Assembly: GCA_015228995.1 (NCBI GenBank)
Contig: JADGCM010000044.1
Coordinates: 1 to 11,979 of the forward strand
Reading direction: 5' to 3'
Length of the DNA stretch: 11,979 bases
Origin: Magnetococcales bacterium
Lineage (GTDB): Bacteria; Pseudomonadota; Magnetococcia; Magnetococcales; JADGCH01
Shown: one piece after another, positions 1 through 7,080 of the stretch
How positions within the stretch are numbered: the first letter of the stretch is position 1
How the letters are laid out: each line of letters opens with the position of its first letter
The notes under the pieces: generated by a model
What the model was told of the DNA's origin: nothing
What the model saw: only the letters and a program-made list of their open reading frames with translations
Databases searched by the model: none
Translations under genes and position numbers: made by a program

Positions 1-994
1 AAATGGCGACAAACAACGCCAAGCCGCTCACGGAGAGAGCAACAAAAATTTTCTGGCCACGTTCTCCATCCGCCAGAATACGCGCCTCAATGGCATGGAC
101 ATAGCCAATGAGATGTTGCTGCGTCAGATGCAGGGCCAACTCCACCGTTTTCCAAATCTGATGCAGTAATTCTTTGACACTATCGACCGAATCAGAACGG
201 TAGCCAGAACGGCTCACCTCTTGTTGGTAAGAGAGCAAGCCAATCTTGAACTGACGTAGCGCATGGCCTAGTTTATGAATCAGTAGGGTGATTTCTGGGT
301 CGATTAGATGGGATTTGACATTAAAATCATCCAACAGGAGTACCGCCTGTTGCAGCAAATTGATACCATCCTGAATGCTGACATGGGGGCGATGGATATA
401 CCGATACAGTTCCGTTTCGACCGCCACCAGTAGCGTCTGACAGTTTCTCTTTTGTTCGTGTAACAATGGCGATGACGATGTCAGCTTCGATTCCAGCATC
501 AGTTCGACCAAGTCGCCTCTACTGGTGGCCACCAACTTCTCAACCAATACCAACAAAATGGCACTGGTATCGTTGGTCATGTCACCGGTAGCCATTTCCT
601 CTTTGTTGTGGCGTATTAGGGCGGCGCGGGCGCGGGCAATGGTTTTGCTCGGTGGCGGTTGAGTCACGGCCAGCCCTTGGTCAGCCAAGGCCTGCTCCAG
701 TTTTTGACTGGCGTTAAGCAATAGGCTTATGGATGACAATACATCGTTGAAGGTCGGCGGTTCTGTTTGGGCGATGGTGGTAAAGATCGTATGACTATCT
801 AATACCAACCGTTTAATGTGTTCCAATGTCGCCAATTGTGGCGCATGGTAGTCAATCAACAGATGGATATTACGGTTGGCCTGATTGGTGTTGTGGTACG
901 CCACCGCCACCACCCCAAACAAAATGGCCAGCAACAAGGCAAAACCGACATTCTTGGCGATATGATAGGGGATAGGCCCCATACGGACGGTCAT
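1..994 (-). CDS. Transmembrane sensor protein, N-terminal part (output domain outside window)
   Basis: An open frame on the minus strand starts with ATG at 994 and runs without a stop past base 1, giving 331 residues. Two hydrophobic segments are seen: residues 16-33 (VGFALLLAILFGVVAVAY) and the last ~16 residues before the window edge (IFVALSVSGLALFVAI). They bracket about 280 hydrophilic, largely helical residues. This is the layout of a two-span sensor with a periplasmic input domain, such as a histidine kinase, chemoreceptor or diguanylate cyclase; the output domain is cut off, so the class is undecided. The start overlaps the stop of the upstream EB_dh-type gene (ATGA at 991-994), and no good Shine-Dalgarno sequence is seen, so translation is probably coupled to that gene. 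A second ATG at 982 is possible. I do not recognise the periplasmic domain. Confidence 0.72.
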   Translation of the reverse strand, partial: MTVRMGPIPYHIAKNVGFALLLAILFGVVAVAYHNTNQANRNIHLLIDYHAPQLATLEHIKRLVLDSHTIFTTIAQTEPPTFNDVLSSISLLLNASQKLEQALADQGLAVTQPPPSKTIARARAALIRHNKEEMATGDMTNDTSAILLVLVEKLVATSRGDLVELMLESKLTSSSPLLHEQKRNCQTLLVAVETELYRYIHRPHVSIQDGINLLQQAVLLLDDFNVKSHLIDPEITLLIHKLGHALRQFKIGLLSYQQEVSRSGYRSDSVDSVKELLHQIWKTVELALHLTQQHLIGYVHAIEARILADGERGQKIFVALSVSGLALFVAI

Positions 995-1857
995 TCGAAG
1001 GTGAGCGTCAAATTCTCACCGACTTCGCCGGCGCCAAACAGGGGATTTTCCGCTGTTGGATCGGGGTCACGGCCAGCAATTTCGTTGATAGACAGACCGA
1101 ACTGATAACGTCGCTGGCTGTTAAACTGCACGTCGTCGGTATAACCGGTCTGGAGCTTACGGCCAAATTCAACGGTCCATACGCCTGCTTGCCATACCCC
1201 TTTGGCATGTACATCGGCGCGGCTACCAGTGGGCGGGTGGAAGACAAAGCCGGGCATCTCGGGTTGAACAAACTCGTCAAAAATAGCGCCATCATAAGCG
1301 GGCTGTCCGGCATCACCCAGACGCACCAGATAAAACAAATTCCCCTTCTTCGATAAGCGTTTTTTCGATTGGGGCAGGCTGGAGATGCTATAGACATCCA
1401 TTTTATCATCGGCATATCCGGCATGATCGGTACGGTAGGCCTTCCAGAACCAGACATCTGCTTTATTGGGGGTATCGGAACTGAGGCTCAGATCGACTGG
1501 GTCGCCCTCCATACTCCATTTTAAGACGAAGGTGTCTTCTCGTTTGGGACCAGTGACGTATTGCTTGGTAGCTTCATCCCACAACTGGGTTTTATGGTCG
1601 CGATTTTCAGTTTTGTCGGGAAACTGTACCAAAACAAAGAGCTGCTCACCGCCATAGACAGCCTTCAATGTCACCTCCTCACCGGTGATGAGGTCCTTGG
1701 TCTTGATCGCCCGCGCCCGCGACCAAGCCGGGTCATCCGCCTTGCCATCGACAACTGGCAGTTGTTCGACTTTAGCGGCCACGACAGTCTGGTCGGCAGC
1801 CACCGCACCGACGCCAACCAAATAACTCAGCAGACCGATCAATCCCATTCTGTTCAT
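991..1857 (-). CDS. Secreted EB_dh-family (ethylbenzene dehydrogenase-related) haem-binding domain protein
   Basis: A 288-residue protein. Residues 1-21 form a signal peptide (hydrophobic GLIGLLSYLVGVG, probable cleavage after AVAA), placing it in the periplasm. The mature part begins with VDGKADDPAW (36-45), then LVQFPDKTENRDH, a GPKREDTFVLKWSM segment, DVWFWKAYRTDHAGYADD and VEFGRKLQTGYTDDVQF. These are the landmarks of the EB_dh domain, the b-haem-binding fold of the gamma subunit of ethylbenzene dehydrogenase and related DMSO-reductase-type enzymes. No molybdoenzyme subunits are nearby; the next gene is a membrane sensor overlapping by ATGA, which suggests a signalling or ligand-binding role rather than catalysis (inference). 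The start at 1857 is chosen because it gives the signal peptide and follows a GGGGG stretch; the frame stays open to 2121, but that part is antisense to the adaptor gene. Haem ligands cannot be assigned with certainty. Confidence 0.75.
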   Translation of the reverse strand: MNRMGLIGLLSYLVGVGAVAADQTVVAAKVEQLPVVDGKADDPAWSRARAIKTKDLITGEEVTLKAVYGGEQLFVLVQFPDKTENRDHKTQLWDEATKQYVTGPKREDTFVLKWSMEGDPVDLSLSSDTPNKADVWFWKAYRTDHAGYADDKMDVYSISSLPQSKKRLSKKGNLFYLVRLGDAGQPAYDGAIFDEFVQPEMPGFVFHPPTGSRADVHAKGVWQAGVWTVEFGRKLQTGYTDDVQFNSQRRYQFGLSINEIAGRDPDPTAENPLFGAGEVGENLTLTFE

Positions 1858-1957
1858 AGGGCCCCCGCATTTTAAGATATTACCGAAGGTTGAAAAACAG
1901 TCCATAGAATGCCACAATCCACGCTCGGAATCCAGCAATAGTAGCCCCAGGAGTCTT
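1858..1957. other. Divergent intergenic region between EB_dh/sensor pair and RND efflux operon
   Basis: One hundred bases separate the two divergent start codons, so any regulator binding here could affect both units. A plus-strand promoter candidate is listed separately. For the minus strand the best candidate is weak: TGGACT (1904-1899) and TAATAT (1882-1877) with a 16-base spacer. The adaptor gene has a ribosome-binding site CAGGAG at 1948-1953. No convincing operator palindrome was seen. Confidence 0.5.
1890..1918 (+). promoter_or_regulatory. Candidate sigma70-type promoter for the RND efflux operon
   Basis: A -35 box TTGAAA (1890-1895, 5/6 to consensus) is followed by a 17-base spacer and a -10 box CACAAT (1913-1918, 4/6). 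Transcription would begin near 1925, leaving a leader of about 33 bases with the CAGGAG ribosome-binding site. TAGAAT at 1905-1910 is a better -10 alone but lacks a -35 at proper spacing. Confidence 0.4.
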
Positions 1958-3076
1958 ATGAACGCCACCCCACTCATTCTCGTTGCCACCATGACGGTTA
2001 TTCTTGCTGCCTGTGGTCCCAGCGGTGACAAAACAGCTGCTAACACGCCAGCCACTGCAGCGGCCATGCCACCGACAGAGGTGGAAGTAGTCACGGTCAC
2101 CACAGCTCGGGTGACGCTCACCCAGGATGTACCCGGGCGGTTGCAGGCGTGGCGTAGCGCCGAAGTACGGGCACGGGTGGAGGGTATTGTTGAAAAACGG
2201 CTGTTTAGCGAGGGGTCGGATGTCTCAGAGGGGGCGACTCTGTTCCAGATCGATGCCCGTACCTATCAAACGACACTAGAGGCGTCCCGGGCTGATGTTG
2301 AGGCGGCACGGTTGGTGGTCGAACGCTACCGGCCACTCGTCAAGATCCAGGCCGTTAGTCAACAAGATCTGGACGCGGCACAGACACGCTTGAAACAGGC
2401 CCAAGCTGCCCTGGCACGCGCCAAGCTGGATGTCGAAAATACCCGTGTTCCCGCCCCCATCGCCGGTCGCATTGGCCGTGCTCGGGTCACCGAGGGGGCA
2501 TTGGTCGGTCGTGGCGATGCCACCCACTTGGCCACGATTGAGCAGATTGATCCCATTTATGTCAACTTCTCGCTGCCCAGCGTCGAGTTGTTGCGTTTGA
2601 CAGCGGCCATCCGCTCAGGTCAACTCAAGGCAAGTGAATCCTCTCAGGTGGAGTTGCTGCTCGAAGATCGCCGTCTCTACCCTGTTGCGGGCCAGCTGCT
2701 GTTTTCCGACCAGGCAGTCGATCCCACCACCGGTGCCGTTGGTCTACGGGCTCAATTTGCCAATCCAGAACGGGACCTGTTGCCCGGCATGTTTGTGCGG
2801 ATTCGCTTTGCCGTGGCGGTAGCAGATAACGCCGTACGTTTGCCCCAGCGGGCGGTACAGGGCGGCCCTCAAGGGCAGTTCGTCACCTTGGTTACCGCAG
2901 CGGGACAAGCGGTGTCACAACCGGTGGTCACTGGCGGCATGGCCGCAGGGGACTTTCTCATCAAGGAAGGGCTTACAGGGGGGGAACAGGTCGTCGTCAA
3001 TGGCTTGCAGAAGATTCGCCCCGGTGTGCCGGTGAAAGCGGTGCCGTGGCAAGCCGCTACGACCAGCGGGAGTTGA
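1958..3076 (+). CDS. RND efflux membrane-fusion (periplasmic adaptor) lipoprotein, AcrA/MexA type
   Basis: This 372-residue protein is the adaptor that bridges an inner-membrane RND pump to an outer-membrane channel. The N-terminus is a lipoprotein signal: a hydrophobic stretch ending in lipobox LAAC, with Cys19 as the acylation site. Residues ~40-75 hold the first barrel/lipoyl half (DVPGRLQAWRSAEVRARVEG, then GSDVSEGATLFQID). Residues ~95-150 form the alpha-hairpin (ADVEAARLVVERYR, then AQTRLKQAQAALARAKLDVE). The second lipoyl half is VPAPIAGRIGRARVTEGALV. A beta-barrel (IDPIYVNFSLP) and membrane-proximal domain (NPERDLLPGMFVRIRFAV) follow. Length is close to AcrA (397). CAGGAG lies 4 bases before the ATG. 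The permease gene starts 3 bases after its stop. The adaptor family is certain; drug range cannot be read from sequence. Confidence 0.95.
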   Translation: MNATPLILVATMTVILAACGPSGDKTAANTPATAAAMPPTEVEVVTVTTARVTLTQDVPGRLQAWRSAEVRARVEGIVEKRLFSEGSDVSEGATLFQIDARTYQTTLEASRADVEAARLVVERYRPLVKIQAVSQQDLDAAQTRLKQAQAALARAKLDVENTRVPAPIAGRIGRARVTEGALVGRGDATHLATIEQIDPIYVNFSLPSVELLRLTAAIRSGQLKASESSQVELLLEDRRLYPVAGQLLFSDQAVDPTTGAVGLRAQFANPERDLLPGMFVRIRFAVAVADNAVRLPQRAVQGGPQGQFVTLVTAAGQAVSQPVVTGGMAAGDFLIKEGLTGGEQVVVNGLQKIRPGVPVKAVPWQAATTSGS

Positions 3077-3079
3077 ACG

Positions 3080-6000
3080 ATGCTGGCTAAATTTTTTATT
3101 GATCGACCGGTATTCGCTTGGGTAATCGCCATTATTATCATACTGGGTGGGGCCTTGGCGTTGCGTCAGCTGCCAATCTCACAATACCCGTCGGTAGCGC
3201 CACCAGCTCTGGATATCATCGTCAACTATCCGGGTGCTTCGGCACAGGTGGTCGAAGAGAGTGCGGTGGCCCTGATCGAACAAGAGATGAACGGTATTGA
3301 GAATCTGCTTTATATGGAGTCGGCGTCGCAGATCGGTACCGGCACGGTCACCCTGACCTTCAAACCGGGGACTGACCTCAATTATGCCTCAGTCGAATCA
3401 CAAAACCGGTTCAAACGAGTCGAAGCGCGGTTACCGGAGGATGTGCGCCGTCTCGGGGTTACCGTCAACAAGACCGCCCGCAATTATGTGATGTTCGTGA
3501 CTTTATTCTCACCGGATCAGAGCCTAAACAACGTTGATCTGGGCAGTTACGCCGCCGCGAGTGTGTTGGAACCGATCCGGCGTGTCCCTGGGGTTGGCGA
3601 GGCGCTGCTGTTTGGTACCGAGTATTCGATGCGTCTGTGGCTCAAACCGGATAAATTACAGGGCTATAAACTGTCTCCGGTTGACATCATCAAGGCGGTA
3701 CGGGCACAAAATGCCCAATTGGCCACCGGTGAGTTGGGACAATTACCCGCAGCAGCCGATCAGCAACTTAACGCGGTGATCGTCACCAAAAGTCGGCTCT
3801 CCTCGCCGGAGCAATTTGGCGATATTCTGATTCGTACCAACACCGATGGCTCAGCCTTGCGGGTAAAGGATGTGGCACGGGTGGAGCTGGGAGCCCAGGA
3901 TTACTCGGTAGCGGCACGCCTGGATGGGCAACCTGCGGCAGCCGTGGCCATTCGTTTGTCCCCAGGGGCCAATGCACTGGAAACCGTCCAGGCCGTCAAG
4001 ACAAGGATGACCGAACTGGCGCGCTTTTTCCCCAAAGGCATCGATTGGATCGTCCCTTACGACACCTCCAAATTTGTTGAAGTCTCTATCAAAGAGGTGG
4101 TAACGACGTTGGTCGAGGCCGTAGCGCTGGTGTTTTTGGTGATGTGGTTGTTCATGGGTAATTTACGAGCTACCCTGATCCCCACCATCGTGGTCCCCAT
4201 CGCTCTGATTGGCGGCGCACTGGGGCTGTATCTGTTTGGCTACTCGATTAACGTCTTAACCCTGTTTGCCATGGTGCTGGCCATTGGTATTGTCGTCGAC
4301 GATGCGATTGTGGTGGTGGAAAATGTCGAGCGACTGATGACCACCGAGGGATTATCCCCGCGGGAGGCGACCCGCAAGGCCATGGACCAGATCGTCAACG
4401 CCATCATTGCCATCACCTTGGTGTTATCGTCGGTGTTTGTGCCGATGGCCTTTTTTGGCGGCTCCACCGGGGCCATTTATCGCCAGTTTGCCGTCACCCT
4501 GGTTTTGACCATCGGCTTTTCGGCCTTAATGGCATTGACACTGACACCGGCTCTATGCGCCAGTTTGCTCAAGCATCCCCCCCACCCCCCGACCCCCTCT
4601 CCCACAGGTGGAGAGGGGGAGCCTGAAACAACCGGTTGGTTCAACCGTGCCTTTGGCCGCACCACCCAGGGTTACACCTCGACAGTCGGCTGGATGTTGA
4701 ACAAAAGCGGGCGTTTTCTGCTGCTTTACGGGGTTATTTTGGCCGCAACCGGTTGGCTGTTTACCAAGTTGCCCGGCAGTTTCCTGCCAGCGGAGGATCA
4801 GGGCTATTTCCTCAATTTGCTGCAATTGCCGCCGGGAGCCACCAAGCAACGGACGCTGGAGGTGCTGAGTCGGGTTGAACAGCATTATCTACAACAACCC
4901 GAGGTAGAGCATGTCATCGGTGTCGCCGGTTTTTCTTTCTTTGGCCGGGGTCAAAATGGTGCCTTAGTGTTTGTCCGTCTCAAGGGTTGGCATGAACGAC
5001 CGCAAGCCAGCAGTTCGGCCCAATCGTTGGTCGCCCGCGCCAATGGTTTTTTTGCTCAGATCAAACAGGCGATGGTCTTTGCCATCAATCCGCCGCCCAT
5101 TCCTGAGCTGGCGGCGGTAGGTGGTTTTGATATGCGGTTGCAAGATCGGGGTGGTCAAGGGCGGGAGCGGCTGTTGGAAACCCGTAATCTGATGTTGGGT
5201 CTGGCGGCGCAAGAACCGCGACTGGTGGGGGTACGTCCCGAAGGTCAAGAGGCGGCACCGCAGCTGTTGCTCGATATTGACCGTATCAAGGCCGAAACCC
5301 TGGGGGTCGCGATTGCTGACCTCAACGACACCCTGCAAGCGCTCTTGGGAACAGCCTATATCAACGACTTTGTCCGCCAGGGGCGCATCTTACGGGTGCA
5401 GATGCAGGCGGATGCCGAAAGCCGTAAAAGTGTCGAGACCATTTTGCAACTGTCGGTACGCAATCAAACCGGCAATATGGTCACCCTAGCAGAACTGGTG
5501 ACGCCACGTTGGGTGGTGGGTTCGCCCAAGTTAGATCGTTATAACGGCCTGCCATCAATGAAAATCGCTGGTAATCCAGCCCCTGGCCGCAGTACCGGCG
5601 AAGCCCTAGCCGCCATGGAGGAGATGACGCAGCAACTGCCACCTGGATTTGGTTTCGAGTGGTCGGCCACTTCCTACGAAGAGCGGCTGTCTGGGGCCCA
5701 GGCACCCTTTTTGTTGGTGATATCGCTGGTGGTGGTATTTCTCTGCCTAGCGGCCCTGTATGAGAGTTGGTCGGTCCCCTTTGCGGTGATGTTGGTGGTA
5801 CCACTGGGTATTTTCGGTTCGGCACTAGCGGTCGAGTGGCGTGGTCTGCCCAACGATGTCTATTTCAAAGTGGGGCTCATTGCCATCATTGGTCTATCCG
5901 CCAAAAATGCCATTTTGATCATCGAGTTTGCCCGCACTTTGCAAGAACAGGGCATGAATCTGATCACCGCGACCTTGGAGGCTTGCCGCCTGCGGTTTCG

Positions 6001-6193
6001 GCCTATTTTGATGACCTCGATTGCCTTTGTGGCGGGAGTGATGCCGTTGGCCGTCTCCAGCGGTGCGGGGGCCGAAAGCCGCCACGCCATCGGCACCGGT
6101 GTCATGGGGGGAATGATCGCGGCGACGGTGCTGGCGGTGTTTTTAGTGCCGATCTTCTTTGTGGTGGTGCGGCGTGTCTTTCCCAGCCATTGA
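3080..6193 (+). CDS. HAE1-family RND efflux permease, AcrB/MexB type
   Basis: A 1037-residue inner-membrane, proton-driven exporter (AcrB has 1049). It begins MLAKFFIDRPVFAWVIAIII, the usual first membrane span. The proton-relay residues are present: Asp407 and Asp408 in IVVDDAIVVVENVER (TM4), Lys942 in GLSAKNAILIIEFA (TM10) and Arg972 in RLRFRPILMTS (TM11). The GRGQNG switch loop is present in the porter domain (FSFFGRGQNGALVF). Two homologous halves and twelve spans follow the family pattern. It forms an operon with the preceding adaptor, but no outer-membrane factor gene follows, so it probably uses a TolC/OprM-like channel encoded elsewhere. Unusual: residues 499-515 (HPPHPPTPSPTGGEGEP) in the cytoplasmic loop between TM6 and TM7 are encoded by a GC-rich palindromic repeat. 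The frame stays open, so the pump is probably functional. Substrates are unknown. Confidence 0.96.
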   Translation: MLAKFFIDRPVFAWVIAIIIILGGALALRQLPISQYPSVAPPALDIIVNYPGASAQVVEESAVALIEQEMNGIENLLYMESASQIGTGTVTLTFKPGTDLNYASVESQNRFKRVEARLPEDVRRLGVTVNKTARNYVMFVTLFSPDQSLNNVDLGSYAAASVLEPIRRVPGVGEALLFGTEYSMRLWLKPDKLQGYKLSPVDIIKAVRAQNAQLATGELGQLPAAADQQLNAVIVTKSRLSSPEQFGDILIRTNTDGSALRVKDVARVELGAQDYSVAARLDGQPAAAVAIRLSPGANALETVQAVKTRMTELARFFPKGIDWIVPYDTSKFVEVSIKEVVTTLVEAVALVFLVMWLFMGNLRATLIPTIVVPIALIGGALGLYLFGYSINVLTLFAMVLAIGIVVDDAIVVVENVERLMTTEGLSPREATRKAMDQIVNAIIAITLVLSSVFVPMAFFGGSTGAIYRQFAVTLVLTIGFSALMALTLTPALCASLLKHPPHPPTPSPTGGEGEPETTGWFNRAFGRTTQGYTSTVGWMLNKSGRFLLLYGVILAATGWLFTKLPGSFLPAEDQGYFLNLLQLPPGATKQRTLEVLSRVEQHYLQQPEVEHVIGVAGFSFFGRGQNGALVFVRLKGWHERPQASSSAQSLVARANGFFAQIKQAMVFAINPPPIPELAAVGGFDMRLQDRGGQGRERLLETRNLMLGLAAQEPRLVGVRPEGQEAAPQLLLDIDRIKAETLGVAIADLNDTLQALLGTAYINDFVRQGRILRVQMQADAESRKSVETILQLSVRNQTGNMVTLAELVTPRWVVGSPKLDRYNGLPSMKIAGNPAPGRSTGEALAAMEEMTQQLPPGFGFEWSATSYEERLSGAQAPFLLVISLVVVFLCLAALYESWSVPFAVMLVVPLGIFGSALAVEWRGLPNDVYFKVGLIAIIGLSAKNAILIIEFARTLQEQGMNLITATLEACRLRFRPILMTSIAFVAGVMPLAVSSGAGAESRHAIGTGVMGGMIAATVLAVFLVPIFFVVVRRVFPSH
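4574..4620. repeat. GC-rich palindromic repeat element inserted in frame in the RND permease gene
   Basis: A C-rich run (C7 at 4577-4583, C6 at 4585-4590) leads into a perfect 10-bp inverted repeat: CCCCCTCTCC (4593-4602), a 7-base loop, and GGAGAGGGGG (4610-4619). This composition and hairpin resemble the CCCTCTCC/GGAGAGGG palindromic elements common between genes in proteobacteria (recognition from memory, not a search). Here the element lies inside a coding region and is read as a Pro/Gly-rich peptide. On the minus strand, the tracts G3 (4603-4601), G5 (4597-4593), G6 (4590-4585) and G7 (4583-4577), with 3-, 2- and 1-base loops, match a G-quadruplex pattern. Confidence 0.8.
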
Positions 6194-6202
6194 AGGCGAG
6201 CA

Positions 6203-6219
6203 CCCCTCACCTGAGGGGG
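6203..6219. repeat. Short palindrome between convergent RND permease and ridA genes
   Basis: CCCCTCA, two bases, TGAGGGG, followed by an extra G: a 7-bp perfect inverted repeat with a very tight loop (probably six pairs and a 4-base loop in RNA). It starts 10 bases after the permease stop and encodes the last codons and stop of ridA. No T-tract follows on either strand, so it is not a standard intrinsic terminator. Its composition recalls the larger palindrome at 4593-4619, and it may be a diverged short relative. Confidence 0.45.
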
Positions 6220-6596
6220 TTCCAAGCGATGGCTTCTATCTCTACCCGTGCTCCTTGTGGCAAGGCAGCGACCTGGACGGTTGATCGTGCCGGATAAGGT
6301 GGCTTGAAAAACTGCTCATACACGGCGTTCATCTGCTTAAATTCGCCCAGGTCAATCAGATAGACCGTCGTTTTGACGACGTGGTGGCGCTCGGCTTGGG
6401 CGGCCAGTAATAACGCCTCCAGATTGTTCAGAACCTGTTGGGTCTGGGCGACAATATCATCGGTGATGAGCCGACCACTGCGGGGATCCAGGGCGATCTG
6501 TCCCGAAAAAAACAACCAACCGGCTACCGAGATACCCTGGCTATAGGGTCCGATCGCCGCTGGAGCCTCTGTACTTGAAATAATGTGGCCGTTCAT
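6207..6596 (-). CDS. ridA: RidA (YjgF/YER057c/UK114) enamine/imine deaminase
   Basis: A 129-residue cytosolic protein. RidA hydrolyses the reactive enamine/imine intermediates, such as 2-aminoacrylate, released by PLP enzymes such as threonine/serine dehydratase, protecting other PLP enzymes. Family landmarks are the N-terminal APAAIGPYSQ, FFSGQIALDP, the central helix QTQQVLNNLEALL, VVKTTVYL, and the signature PARSTVQVAALPQGARVEIE, whose Arg is the substrate-carboxylate-binding residue of the family. The start at 6596 gives the normal family length (E. coli 128); an in-frame ATG at 6617 would add seven residues (MTLGDRS). The protein normally ends soon after EIEAIA; here it runs on to WNPLR because the palindrome at 6203-6219 supplies the last codons. 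It is a single gene, convergent with the pump operon (13 bases between stops); no functional link is implied. Confidence 0.93.
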   Translation of the reverse strand: MNGHIISSTEAPAAIGPYSQGISVAGWLFFSGQIALDPRSGRLITDDIVAQTQQVLNNLEALLLAAQAERHHVVKTTVYLIDLGEFKQMNAVYEQFFKPPYPARSTVQVAALPQGARVEIEAIAWNPLR

Positions 6597-6794
6597 GGAT
6601 CGATCACCAAGAGTCATGTTCCAACACCGAATAATTTAGGTCAATTCCAGATTAAACCAGATCCGTTTTGCTTGAATAACGCAACCATCCCACCTTGGGT
6701 ACACCAATTTACGGCAGAAATCAACTCTAATGCGCATTTTCAAATTGCTATTTTTCAGAATTTTCGGGGTGCCTCTGACATATTAGCGTAATGA
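6597..6794. other. AT-rich intergenic stretch, no gene recognised
   Basis: About 200 bases upstream of ridA, visibly richer in A/T than its flanks. A plus-strand open frame (6585-6791) crosses it but overlaps ridA, shows no family resemblance and has no ribosome-binding site. No tRNA, terminator or clear ridA promoter was recognised. Since an Rpn-family remnant lies downstream, this may be decayed mobile or accessory DNA (inference). Confidence 0.4.
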
Positions 6795-6824
6795 TTGCGT
6801 GGAGTCTGCTCAACATGGTATGAT
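6795..6824 (+). promoter_or_regulatory. Candidate extended -10 promoter
   Basis: TATGAT at 6819-6824 (5/6 to TATAAT) is preceded by TGG, giving the TGnTATGAT extended -10 form. A weak -35 TTGCGT (6795-6800) lies 18 bases upstream, acceptable for extended -10 promoters. It could drive the Rpn remnant and the small gene at 7081. Nothing in the sequence proves use. Confidence 0.38.
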
Positions 6825-6876
6825 CCGGGCGAGTCAGGCGCGATGATGCCGGTTTAGAACGGTAAGTTGTATTGGT

Positions 6877-7057
6877 TTGCGTCAAGATTTTATAATGTGG
6901 TTACAATGGGTGTTATTGCCTCGGCAGGTACCAACAGGGGCAACGATTCCGGAACTTATAAATTTGGAGGATATCGGTGAATATGTTGGCAAAAACTGTA
7001 CAAAAATGGGTAAAACCGTGGCGGGACGAAGGCCGGCAGAAAGGTCTAGTGCACTGA
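6877..7057 (+). pseudogene. Remnant of an Rpn-family recombination-promoting nuclease/putative transposase (frameshifted)
   Basis: The frame from 6877 reads LRQDFIMWLQWVLLPRQVP, then IPELINLEDI; the next frame from 6977 reads VNMLAKTVQKWVKPWRDEGR and ends at a TGA at 7055-7057. Removing one G of the GG pair at 6976-6977 joins them as ...NLEDIVNMLAKTV.... That matches, from memory, the C-terminal half of Rpn/DUF4351-type proteins: an LRRAF-W-RVLLPRRLP segment, then an LEEI-TMLAERV-EW-W-EEGRQEG tail. The N-terminal PD-(D/E)XK nuclease part (~200 residues) is missing, with no trace upstream. A one-base insertion and 5' loss therefore make this a dead fragment about 60 codons long. GGAGG at 6966-6970 is followed by GTG at 6977, so a 26-residue peptide could be made, but it is more likely chance. 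Confidence 0.68.
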
Positions 7058-7080
7058 ATCTGTCAACATCCCTGCAACAC

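Noticed and set aside
1858..2121. Long N-terminal extension of the EB_dh-type protein
   Set aside because: The open frame continues upstream but runs antisense to the adaptor gene; the signal peptide beginning at 1857 marks the real start.
6203..6222. Bidirectional intrinsic terminator between the pump operon and ridA
   Set aside because: The stem is short, the loop very tight, and no T-tract follows on either strand.
5767..6297. 176-residue plus-strand frame across the end of the permease gene
   Set aside because: It is an off-frame reading of the permease gene with no family resemblance.
6977..7057. Independent small protein of 26 residues with GGAGG and GTG start
   Set aside because: It is better explained as the second frame of the broken Rpn remnant.
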